Assembly: GCA_038503075.1 (NCBI GenBank)
Contig: JBCAML010000015.1
Coordinates: 1,054,001-1,118,000 of the forward strand
Direction of reading: 5' to 3'
Length of the DNA: 64,000 bases
Source of the DNA: Gyromitra esculenta
Lineage: Eukaryota; Ascomycota; Pezizomycetes; Pezizales; Discinaceae
In this document: piece after piece, positions 29,004-39,707 of the stretch
Position numbering within the stretch: position 1 is the stretch's first letter
Layout: each line of letters starts with the position of its first letter
Notes under the pieces: generated by a model
The model's input: the letters and a program-made list of their open reading frames with translations, nothing else
What the model was told of the DNA's origin: nothing
Databases searched by the model: none
Position numbers and translations under genes: made by a program

Positions 29004-29426
29004 TCTCACGGTTGAGTCTCTCGATAAGCCCTTCAGTATCCCTGAAGGTGAGCAGTGCTACTTAAGCGAGATAAACAACACGTTCAAAGTACGCGACGTT
29101 TCTACAAGTTCTACAAGGGGTCTATCTCAAGGCGAGATAAGTGTAGTGAAGTGAACAGTGACAGCGAGGGTTCTGAGGTAGAACCAAGATAGTATTCAGG
29201 TGTTTTACAGCAGAAGGTAAACGAGAACGTTGCTTAAGGAAAGAAGAAGAAGAGAACAAAAGCAACCAAAATCCTCCGCTTAAATACCCCACTTTTCCGT
29301 GACACAAATAACAATCTGACAACAACCGAAACGTAACCGAACAACAAAGCCATTATACCCAAAGAAAATCCTTCGTGACTACCCACAACCTCATCCTAAC
29401 CTCGTTACCCGGTTCTATCCGTGAAA
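29004..29426 (-). repeat. Solo LTR (type II) at the pseudogene start codon
   Basis: 423 bp, TCTCACGG to CCGTGAAA. Perfect duplication ACATG at 28999-29003 and 29427-29431. The duplication includes the reverse of the pseudogene's ATG. Confidence 0.96.
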
Positions 29427-29464
29427 ACATGCTTGTGAAAGAGTATTTTATAAGTATGGGTGTC

Positions 29465-29873
29465 TTTCATGGATCAAAACAGATAACGGACAGGGATGGA
29501 TTTGGAGGTGTCGCGTATAGTTCTTCTTGTATAATGTCTTTGTTGTTTCGGTTATGTTTCGGTTATGTGTCAGAGTAAAGGGAAAAGCGGGGTATTTAAG
29601 GGCTGGGTTTTTGTTAGTCGTTGTACTTTTCCTTTCTTTCCTTAAGCAACGTTCTCGTTTACCTTCTGCTGTACCTATTAGAATACTACCTCGGTTCTAC
29701 CTCAGAACCCTCGCTGTCGCTGCCTACTTCGCTGCCTCTATCTCGCCTTGAGATAGACCTCTAGTAGAACTTGTAGAAACACTGCACTCTTTGAACATGT
29801 TGTTACCTCGCTTAAGTCGCACTGCTCACCTTCAGGGATACTGAAGGGCTTAACGAGAGACTCAACCGTGAGA
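29465..29873 (+). repeat. Solo LTR (type II)
   Basis: 409 bp, TTTCATGG to CCGTGAGA. Perfect duplication GTGTC at 29460-29464 and 29874-29878. Contains TATTTAAG and TTAAGCAACG. Confidence 0.96.
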
Positions 29874-30469
29874 GTGTCCCGTCAGCAAAAAGAGATGTAT
29901 ATAACTGCCTCGACATCCTTGTCTACTATTGGGGCACAGAGTGGCTGCGCCCATCAGAAGCAGAAAAATGACTGCAGCCGTTTCCTATTAAACCTTGCAC
30001 CCTGCTTGATATCCCAGCCTACCCAATGGATTCAGAGTACAAGGATCAATAGGTATTGAGGCTGACTGAGCCTAAGGCTTCTGCTCCTCTGCTGATCACA
30101 ACGGTATTGTTTTTTTTCTATGTTCTCAGGGCTAGGGTTGTTCTCTATACCAGAGAGTTTGATAATTGTGGCATTTTCGGGAATGGCTCGCTTTTCAAAT
30201 AGGAATCTCTCTATGATCGAAAGAAGATTTTCGGAACCAACAGTATTCTTATATGACTTGGCGCAAATGTTTTAGCCTGGAATCGAGGCTAGTATATAAA
30301 TTTTGTTGAGTAGGTGGGCTAGTTCACGTGAAAATTCTTGGTAAAGATGCGCGAATACATGTTACATATTCCATAATCCAGATTATTATTTTCGGGTGGT
30401 GCAATCGACTGCTCCCCACCAAGAAATTTCCCCTTCATGGGTGCTCTCGAACATTGACACTCCATCGGC
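29874..30469. other. Intergenic, nothing recognised
   Basis: Single-copy sequence between the last LTR and the tRNA gene. Its left edge would have been upstream DNA of the F-box/ankyrin gene. No ORF with recognisable similarity and no repeats seen. Confidence 0.6.
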
Positions 30470-30567
30470 GGGCGTATGGTTTAGTGGTATAATGTCTCAT
30501 TTGCAATGTCTTGTTTAAATAGCATTGAAACTTGAGATGGTCCTGGGTTCGATTCCCAGTGCGTCCA
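30470..30567 (+). tRNA. tRNA-Ala(UGC) with a 26-nt intron
   Basis: Acceptor stem GGGCGTA (30470-30476) pairs with TGCGTCC (30560-30566) with G-U pairs, discriminator A30567. D arm contains TTTAGTGGTATAA. Anticodon stem TCTCA (30495-30499) with TGAGA (30533-30537), anticodon TGC at 30502-30504. The intron at 30506-30531 follows position 37, the canonical site for eukaryotic nuclear tRNAs. T arm CTGGGTTCGATTCCCAG. Mature length 72 nt. CCA is not encoded, as expected for a nuclear gene. A T-rich stretch (tcttttagtctttttgtc) follows as pol III terminator. Confidence 0.93.
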
Positions 30568-33500
30568 GTCTTTTAGTCTTTTTGTCTCCCAATCGGGTGA
30601 TTGTGCTCTAGCTTTTTAGTTCTAGGTCGTGCATCTTCGGAAGATTTCGGTGATATATCTTTTCTGCAATTTCTACCAAATGAATCACCAAGAATTTTCT
30701 GGAGCTTTGGACGCAGTAGACAGGAATTAATTTAGGTTTGCTAAGTTTGAAACAACTCTATCCACCTTTAGTTGTTGATACCATCCCTCTAGGTGTACCA
30801 ATTCGCTTCACCCATGGAATATCACTCGATGTCAAATTTGCTAGTCTGTTGGAAATGACTTCCTAATATGTGTGGGCACCGATGTTCGGCCGGAGGCCTA
30901 TGTGAAGTCTCGGGGGAAAGCTCTCGGCGTCTCTCGGCGTCTCTCGGCGGGAGCTCAGGAAGGAAAAGAACGAGTACCTTGGGGGCCCGGATATGTAGTA
31001 TATAGAGGGGGGAAGGCGGAGCCATCCCCCAGCTAGCAATCAATAAATCGAGCTTTTACAACATAATATTTTGTTGATAATGAATATATTCGTATATTTG
31101 CGCTAAGCAGTAAAGAAGAGAAGAGAAAGGAAACCCATAGACGACGGGTTGCAAGCCCCCAGGAAAGCTATAGAAGGCGGAATATAGGGGTTCTTCGGGT
31201 ACCAATATAGATCAGCCCGAGAGACCATCAAACAGCTAAAGCTCCACTAGCCAATCTGTATGCCCGTGATGTATTCAGAGACAATAAGGTGAATATGAAT
31301 CCTAGGAAACCAACAGATATATATCGTATATATCCAACGTGGTCGTTGCCATCCACAGCGAGTAAATATGGCTCACAAAGAGGATGTAGGTGGTGAAGGG
31401 GAGAAGAGAGAACGGAAGGAGGGCATAGAGGAGTTTATAGAAAGACACATATTAGGAAGAATTTATGTCTCCAATCATTACATGTACTTTTGCAGGTGTC
31501 AAGTAAATGTTGCCGAGTCACTTGACCCTCAGTATGGAAAATTAAGCCTTTATCTTTAGGCCTCCTTCATCTTCCAACTCACATCGCTTTCGGCTGTCTT
31601 ATTTCGTCCATATACACATCTGTGAGCCTTAATACAACGGCCATCATTCCCCAGCAATCGTTACCAGGTATAGGGGTATATAATCTCCCTGATATATGCC
31701 TATATACAATTCTCCTTGTCTCTGGCCTTTCATAGGCTTTGATTTATTCGGCGGGTATGCAGGGTATTCAGGTGTTCTTTCAGGTGTGATAGGTACCAAG
31801 GGTGTAGGATATTATAACGGAAGACCCTACGCATTCATTCCTCCACATATATAGAGAGTCTTGGTCTCGGTTTCCGCCGTTGGATTTACCGCGGTACCCG
31901 TTCATTTCATTCCAGCAGTCTACAAGTCTGACCCAGTGTCCTGGAATAGCCCCAACCCTACCAATTATCAGTCCTAACCTTATTTAAACCTCACCTCTCA
32001 TCTCTAATGCCTCTCCTGCAGCTCGCTACGCACTATCTCTACCCCTGTTTTCAGTGCCCTCTTCCGACGAATACCGCTGCAAATATGGATCTACATACCC
32101 CCTACTCACTTATCACAACTACCATACCTGGCGCAATGCCAGACCGTTTTCCAAAACAAAGCCCACGGTAGTAGTGAAATTAGAACAGTAATTCAATGAC
32201 ACTCTGATCATTTTTGGTATTTTTGAGTGGTGTAAGGATTAGACTAGAAAAAATGACAAAAGAATCGGTATCAAAAGCACCCTCAAAGGATAGGATCCAC
32301 ACGGTTGTCTAACCATGCATTGAATCATGGCATCAACGAGAATATCGACTCAATAAACCGATGCCCCATCTATCCAGCACCCTACACCTTCCCCATCGTG
32401 ACTTCGGATCGTTCGGATCATTTCCTCGCTGCCTTTTCGGCCGCTAAGCGCGTTCTACGTTCCTCCGCACTGTATCTACACACATAGACTCCATTAACAA
32501 ACTCCTATAGAGCTAGGAGAGAAAAATCATACCTCAGGAGCTTCTCGATCAGATCTACATGCGTCATCAACATTCTCCTACAGCAGTAACGCGTACAGCC
32601 GAGCGAGGTCATTGCATCTCTGTTTGCTATCAGAAGATAAATCACGGAAGAACGGATGGAGGATGGGAGGGGGGTGAAATATACGATTCGTTGATTCCGT
32701 TCTGGAGACATGCTAGGTAGTCATCCCAGAGGTCGCCAATGACCTGAGGGGAATTAGCTGCAGATCATTGATGACGCAGAGATGAAGTGTTTACCTTGCC
32801 ACAAGAGAAGCAGCGAACTGGAACAAGCATATTTTTTCAGCGCGGTTATGGTGATGGTGGTAGAATTCTTATGAAAGGATTGGTTATGGAGAAAGTGGTG
32901 GTGGTTGGTTGTAACTTGGAAGAGGACTGAGTTTACTCTTAAGCTAGCAAGATTTACCGACGCTTCCTCCTCCCATCACCGAAAATCTAGGCGAATAAGC
33001 TAGCCATCTCGGATAATGCCTAAGAGACGTGTTGCATTACCCATAGAATTCCAGATTTATTTTACATCCAAGCTTATTGTCAAGATAAGCACAAAAAATC
33101 ACTCGCTGCCAGTAACTCATCTTCACCCCACGCCCTTCCCGTTTGTTTAACGGCTCGACCTGCAATTGATACAACCAACATCCAATCGCGCCACACAGTC
33201 AAAGATGGAAGCCCGGCAACAGAAACCAACTCTCAGGCATTGAGCAGACGTTCATTCTAGGTCCTCTTGGTTACAGCCCTAAAGCTACGAGCGGGGTAAA
33301 TGAGGCTAGAGAATTAGAAGAGATGAACTCTGGATCCTAGAGCCCCACATAATCAAACTCTCAGACGAAGTACTTCGTAATCTCCTACATCCACGGTTCC
33401 AGAACCACAGAGAGCCAAAGGCACTAGCTTAGGCTCGTTTCAAGATTATTCTGAATAGTTTATATTTTTCATAACGCTTGCATTGGAATTGCAAAACCAT

Positions 33501-33607
33501 AAATGCTCGCGGGTAGTATGATACAAACGCAGCTTCCACTACTCCAAGCACTTTCAAATAAAACAAACACCCCACTAACTTATCGATTTACAATACTTCC
33601 TGCTCAT
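30568..33607. other. Intergenic, no gene seen
   Basis: About 3 kb without recognisable coding sequence; all ORFs are under 75 codons and show no motif. It includes a tctcggcg triplet repeat near 30925-30950 and the 3' flank of the fumarase gene on the right. Confidence 0.6.
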
Positions 33608-35422
33608 TTATTTTGGAGCAATCATCAACTCTGGCCTCACTAACTCATCGAACTCGGATTCCGTCAACACTCCCAACTCCAGGGTGGACGCTTTAAGCGT
33701 AATCCCCTTCTTGTGCGCGTTCTTTGCAACTTTGCTCGCGCTATCATACCCAATCTTGCTATTCAAACAAGTAACAAGCATCAAACTTTCGTGCAGAAGC
33801 TTGTTGATCTGGTCTTCGTTCGCCTTGATGCCGACCACGCAGTTATCCTTGAAGGACCTCATTCCGTCAGACAATAGTGCGATGGAGTGCAACAAGTTGC
33901 GAATCAGAACTGGCTTGAAGACGTTGAGTTCAAACTGGCCTTGCGAGCCGGCGACTGTTATGGCGGTGTTGTTGCCTAGGGGCTGGTTAGCGAGGGTCAC
34001 GATATGTCACTCGATGAAAATACGAACCCATAACTTGCGCACAAATCATAGTGAGTGCTTCACACTGGGTCGGGTTGACTTTTCCGGGCATAATAGAGCT
34101 GCCAGGCTCGTTCTCGGGCAAGCTCAGCTCTCCAAGACCGCAACGGGGTCCGGACCCAAGGTACCGGATATCGTTCGCGATCTTCATAAGTGAGCACGAG
34201 AGAGTATTCAGCGCACCGCTAGCCTCAACAATAGCGTCATGTGCAGCAAGAGCCTCGAACTTGTTGGGAGCAGTCTTGAACTCGATTCCGGTAAGCTTCG
34301 ACACTTCCGCGGCGACGGCAACATCGAAGCCCTTCTTAGTGTTCAAACCTGTTCCCACAGCAGTACCGCCCTGGGCAAGGAGCTTGAGGTGGGGAAGGAC
34401 AGCTTCAATCCGCTCAACACCATAGGCTAGTTGAGTGGCATATCCAGAAAACTCCTGACCGAGGGTGAGCGGGGTTGCGTCTTGGAGATGGGTACGTCCG
34501 ATCTTGATGATATGCTCGAAAGCTTTAACTTTCTCTTCAAAGGCTTCGTGAAGACTCTTCAAGCTTGGGAGAAGGCGTTCTGTGATCTCGATAACGGCAG
34601 CAATATGCATAACTGTTGGGAAAGTATCGTTCGAAGATGCACTCATGTTAACATGGTCATTCGGGTGCACTGGCTTTTTGGAACCGAGCTCTCCACCAAG
34701 AATCTCAATCGCACGGTTGGAGATGACTTCGTTTGCGTTCATGTTGGACTGGGTGCCTGATCCAGTCTGCCAGACGACAAGTGGGAAGTGATCGAGAAGC
34801 TTGAGAGAGATGACCTCGTCAGCAGCTTGCTGGATTGCAGCACCGATTTTCGGGTCAAGTCCATAGGTCATGTTAACTGTTGCAGCAGCACGCTTAAGGA
34901 TTCCGAAAGCTTTGATGACTGGAGGAGGCATGCGGTCGAAGGGTTGGTTGATGTTGAAGTTCATGAGGGACCTTTTGAGGTCATTTTTAGCTTCTTTATC
35001 TCCATACGCAACTTCATCTTCTGGCTTCCTGCCACAACTAAAATGGGAAAGGTGCCCAAGGGGAAGCATACCGCTCGGTTTGAGCACCCCAATACCTGCT
35101 TGACTCGACTTTGATTTCGCCGAAAGCATCACGCTCAACTCTGTGGTCTGCCTATTCAGTTGCAAAAAACCAACTATCAGCTATCCATCCCGAAATGTAA
35201 AAACCAACTACAGCAGGGTCGGGGTTAGATCGTAATTTCCCTACATACCATTCTGAAAGCACTTGTAGAGAACAATTTAGAAGCAGAAGCCACAGCTGAT
35301 GAAGAAACACAAACAGGCCGTGATGTAATAAACAAAGTGCGGGGCAGCACATGCAAGCCCCGGCTGTTCACCGTCAGCGAGCGGCGAGCTACAACGCGGA
35401 GCGAGGTCAATGGCACGTGCAT
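33608..35422 (-). CDS. FUM1: Fumarate hydratase class II, mitochondrial
   Basis: Converts fumarate to L-malate in the TCA cycle. Minus-strand exons 35249-35422, 35072-35151, 34028-34971 and 33608-33975; introns of 97, 100 and 52 bp, all GT...AG. Joined CDS 1566 bp, 521 residues, usual for fungal fumarase. Exon 1 encodes an Arg/Ser-rich presequence without acidic residues ([16 protein letters not shown]...LFSTSAFRM). Core motifs: [70 protein letters not shown], and the signature [15 protein letters not shown] (fumarase/aspartase superfamily). The third acceptor was set at ctag before GCAAC because it restores [14 protein letters not shown]; a nearer cag breaks the frame. Ends RPELMIAPK. No damage seen. 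Upstream ATGs in the same frame exist, but the chosen one begins a typical presequence. Confidence 0.95.
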
Positions 35423-36175
35423 TGTGATGGTAGCAAGGTCGTATGTAATCCAACAAGCGGAGGGTGTGTGCACTGCGCAGGGAGAGCCCTTGGGGAGAGG
35501 TACCTGATGAACTCGAGCTGGGAGATGTTCTGAGGGGACAGGGTCAGGTTTTTGCTCTTTTGCGAAGAGCGCTTTTTTTTTTTTCCCTCTCCCTCGGTTG
35601 GATTTCCGGTGCGAATCACGGCCACAGCAGAGCCGCCCTCGGGAATTACCGGTTAACTCTCCACGCACGCACTATTTGCCTTTTTCTAAGGTCTTTCGTC
35701 CAATATCCCCAGACACCGAGTATTCTACCTAGGGCTCAAAAACACTCGTACAGTACCACGATGTTCTCACAATATTTACCGCGGATTTCTCCAATTAAGT
35801 GCACCTGCTACAATTGCTTCAATTGATGCTATCCGCTTTCTACGTTTCTAAATCCAGATACACCTCTTCGGCTGCGATTTCACGCGCGCCCTGGCTATTT
35901 ATTTTTCCATGAGGCCGGGAGGCAGAGAGCTACGGATGCCGAACCCCTCGGGAGCCGGAAGCTACAGATAATTCCCTGCTTGATATTCATCCCGGTACTT
36001 TAATATTCCGCGTCATACAGTGACGAACTATCATTGACACGTTTCACATTTCTTGGGATTATCACTCGATGGCAACCAAACACAACGTCAAGCTATGAAG
36101 CTCCTATAATTCAAAATCTCTTACAGACAGCACTTGAGCAGTATCTGGGATCACCCATGCAGTAACCTGCTGCAC

Positions 36176-37417
36176 CTAGAACCCTCCATTGATCTGTAAT
36201 GTAGCACCGTCCTGCTCTCCAGACTGCAGCATCTTCTCAAGCTATTATCACAAACCCAAATCAGCAAAATATCCATAAATTCGGTTACAACAAGATGTAA
36301 ACTTACCAGCTCCAAATCTTTCAGTGCCAGATCTGGCGCCTGCCTATCATCTGCCTTCCCATTAATAATTGCCTCCGCAAACCCTTGAATCTCTTGCGGC
36401 ACCCCATTCCTATCATTCGGGAACTCCTTCTCCTCCGCATCCTTCCCAACCCGCTTCACGATAACTTTTCCGCGTGCCAGTGTAACAACGCCATCCTCAC
36501 ACGCCACGGAAAACTCAAATTTATCAAAGGTAGTCCCAAAACTCAACGCAACCGTCCCAGTTGCTCCCTTCCGCGTCTTCAAAACTGCAGTTACAGTATC
36601 CACTGGCGGCAAATGCTCCTGGTTCTTTGCTGAGAACGCCGCAAGCTTTGCAATGCCGTCTTCCTCACCAAGCAAGACCTGAAGCCCCGCAGTAAAGTGG
36701 ACGCCTCCGTCGAGGAGGAAACCGCCCTGATACGATGGTGTCTTGCGCCATTCCGTCTCAAAGTATTTAGTACCAGGTTTGACGTAGGTGTAGACCTCAA
36801 CGCTGAAGTTGAGGATGCGTCCGAGGGGCTCGATGGTCGAACGGGCATAGCGCCAGCTCTCCATGAAACGGAAATTTTCAGCGACGGACCAGTTTACGGA
36901 GGAGGGGATTTGGGACTGGCGCCATTTAATGAGTTCGCGAGCTGAAGCGAGATCAGGTGCAATGGGCTTTTCTGATAGAACATGTTTCCCGGCTGAGAGC
37001 GCCTTCCTGATGATTTCGGGCTGGACTAATATCGGGAGCCTATGGGTGAATTAGCAGTTGCTGTAACCATGAAAGCCAGAGAAGGAAATATCATACGCAA
37101 TAACAACAGCTTTGATATCGTCTCTCGCCAGCAATGCATCCAAATCCTTTCCAGCACCAGAGTCATCGGAGTAGATGTCAAGGTTGCTAGAATCTAAGAT
37201 TATATACGTAAGCCCTCGAACTTCCCGAAGAACAAAGTACATTTAATAGAACGAATTAAAAAAAAGGAAATATACCTTGGGCAAAAAGCTCCGCAGATTT
37301 CTTGCTTCTAGAGTAAACAGCCTTCAACTCAAAATCCTTACATGCCTCAACAGCCGGCTTATGTTCTTCCCGGGCAAAGATTCCAGATCCAAGAATCGCA
37401 ACTCCAATCGGCGCCAT
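36176..37417 (-). CDS. Gfo/Idh/MocA-family NAD(P)-dependent oxidoreductase
   Basis: Exons 37276-37417, 37097-37193, 36307-37039 and 36176-36241; introns 82, 57 and 65 bp. CDS 1038 bp, 345 residues. The N-terminal Rossmann fold starts MAPIGVAILGSGIFAREEH (G-x-G-x-x-x nucleotide loop), followed by YSDDSGAGKDLDALLARDDI, ALPILVQPE and the family EKP motif in HVLSEKPIAPD (about residues 92-102). The C-terminal substrate half has NFRF near residue 130 and GGVHFTAGLQVLLG. Exon 4 gives a C-terminus ending LQINGGF. Splice sites were chosen to keep these motifs in frame. It resembles the yeast YMR315W type of NADP(H) oxidoreductase from general family knowledge; the substrate is unknown. Same strand as fumarase, 754 bp from its start. 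Confidence 0.9.
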
Positions 37418-38336
37418 TTTTAATTTTTAATTATACAATTTCCTTTTTTTTTTCGGTCTCGACTCCTTTTCCTGAAAGTTGCTTTTAAAGAGTATCCAAC
37501 TACGCAGGAACAACACTTGAAAGCGGAAAAGAAAAGAAAAGAAAGGGCGAGCTTCAAGATATATAACTAGCCCACGAGCGGGGTAGCAACACCCACTAAA
37601 AGCTTTTTACTCCCTCTGCTACCTATTTGGGGGAGGATTTATTTTGGTTTGTAATCTTCCGTACAGAAGTCCGGTAGAATATATATTCCTCGGGGAATAA
37701 AACAAAGGCACCGGTGCGATATCCTTCCCCACCCTTATTTTTTTTTACCCATGCAAGGAAAATTACCCCCACTGCCGTCATCGGGCCTTTTCGTGCATGC
37801 GACATCTGCTGGAGATGAGCAACAACAAGCAATGAGGCTATACCACGGGTTTGATATGATCGACATTTGTACCTTATGTTCCATTTTTCCTCCGAGCCCA
37901 ATCACAATCAGACCAGAACTGCACTACAGGTGTAGGGGGAAAGTTCTATTGATAGGTGGTGGTGCGAGTAGGAGCAGCCAATATTTTTTCCACTCCACAG
38001 CTCCTAGAGAGACCTGATAAAAATGGTAAAGGATGGAGAATGCTATTTATTAGACATCCAACCAAGCTAGTTGGTGAGATTGTGAAATTTAAACGAGCTC
38101 CAGTCCTTCGAGAAAAGAGCTGCACCGCCAACTTTCCCCTAACCCCTTCCCATAATTCCCTCCCAAGCCCAAGTTGGAGAATCAGTGACGTTTTTTTTCT
38201 CAATGCAGCCGGGAATACGGGTCTTCTCCCCGGTGCTCCTCCAAGAACAGGGGGTAAACAATCGTCGGTGCCGGGGCAGAACTCGAAACAGACAAGAACA
38301 ACCCAAAGGATGAAGCGGGATCTGCCAGTGTAACTA
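37418..38336. other. Intergenic between oxidoreductase and MITE
   Basis: Promoter side of the oxidoreductase, with a T-rich/A-rich stretch directly upstream of its ATG (37440-37455). ORFs here are short and show no motif. Confidence 0.5.
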
Positions 38337-38567
38337 CAGTGGTAGTCGTTTAATGAGGCGACAGCAACAATACCCCCCTAGCAACAGGACCAACTTCACC
38401 ATGCAGACAATGGAACTTAAGTATAAAAATAACCAAGTGGGTAGAACAACATAAGAAATATTTTTATCTTGAAGCATAGCTCTAAACTCTCTTGTTAACA
38501 CGGAGAAATAGCCCACATTGCTGGAGTGTGGTATTGTCGTTGTCGCCTCATTAAACGGCTACCGCTG
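38337..38567. mobile_element. 231-bp MITE with inverted ends and TA duplication
   Basis: The ends are inverted repeats of about 37 bp: CAGTGGTAGTCGTTTAATGA at the left and, read from the right on the minus strand, CAGCGGTAGCCGTTTAATGA, continuing through GGCGACA...ACAATACC with a few mismatches. Flanked by TA on both sides (38335-38336 and 38568-38569), as for Tc1/mariner/pogo (Fot1) elements, whose ends often start CAG. The interior of about 155 bp is noncoding, so it is non-autonomous. Just right of it AGCCAACCCAACTACAGCCA forms a short direct repeat. Confidence 0.75.
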
Positions 38568-38569
38568 TA

Positions 38570-39707
38570 CAGCCAACCCAACTACAGCCAACCCAAAGCA
38601 GATGTGGATAGAGAACGAGACACGAAAACGGCCCCAGATGGAGCGAGGTATCGAAATATGATATTCGAAATAAGGCTGGTAATAAAGCAAAAAAAGGAAA
38701 CAAGAATAGAAAATAGAAAACCTCCGAAGGTACAGACAGACAGAGCAAAACATTGAAAAACAAAACCATAAAAACCCGCTCTCCTCATCTCACCTCATAA
38801 ATTAAAGAACAACCTATCTTTTCTGTCCATTCCCCTATCTCAATCATCTATCGTGTCTAGCTTTCCTAAGTCACCCCTTTGAACCACTCCCTATTTGTGC
38901 ACAGACATGTACCAATAACTTTATATACTTAATGTAAAAGTAAGTTTGTGGTAAAGGTTACATGTAGTGCCACCAAGAAGTACACATACATGGGCAGAAC
39001 CTTCCTTGTCCTTTTAAAAGAGATCAACCAGCCTCCCACCCGTTCCCGCTGCGCTCGGAAATAAAAAAAAGTCCTGCAAATCGGGAATGCTTCCAAAAAC
39101 AAAATGAGAATCGAACCGTCTGAAACCGGGAAAAAACCCCCCCCTCCAGAATGGTCATAGACACATGAGACGCAAAATAACACAACTAACGATTTGGCCA
39201 CCAACCTCTTTCCAAAGATGATAGGAAATAACCAAAAAAAAACGCAGAAATGTAGGAATATAAAGATAAAACCGTTATCCCCAATCCCCTTCCCCAACAA
39301 AAAAAGATATAATGGGTTCTCGGCAATGAGAGAAAAGGAAACAAAATGGAGGAAAGGAGAAACCATATAATCACCAATACCAAACCCACATACACAGCAT
39401 GCCAATGATATAAGAAACAATCCAGGAGAAGAGATGAACAATACATTTTTTTTTGGCGATGGACGCACCCCACTTTTTACAAGAAACCGGATTCTTGTAG
39501 CAATCTGCAGGCAGAGGTAGATTCTCAAGTCAGAACAAAGGGTTCGTTTTCATGATCTGGATTCTCCTTCCTCCACCGACTCGCTCTTACTTGCGCTTGA
39601 GACGCCCTATAACTATATTTTTCTGATCTCAACGACAAGCGAGTCGGTGGGGAAGAATAAAGCGGTTCAAAAGGTAGGTGGTGGGAATTTTGGAATGAAA
39701 TATGGAT
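38570..39707. other. Intergenic / 3' flank of the RasGEF gene
   Basis: A-rich on the plus strand. Holds a 199-codon minus ORF (38929-39528) rich in Phe/Leu that reads a T-rich 3' flank and shows no domain. No gene supported. Confidence 0.5.

Noticed and set aside
38929..39528. 199-codon hydrophobic ORF on the minus strand
   Set aside because: It reads a T-rich 3' flank downstream of the RasGEF gene; Phe/Leu-rich by composition, no family motif.
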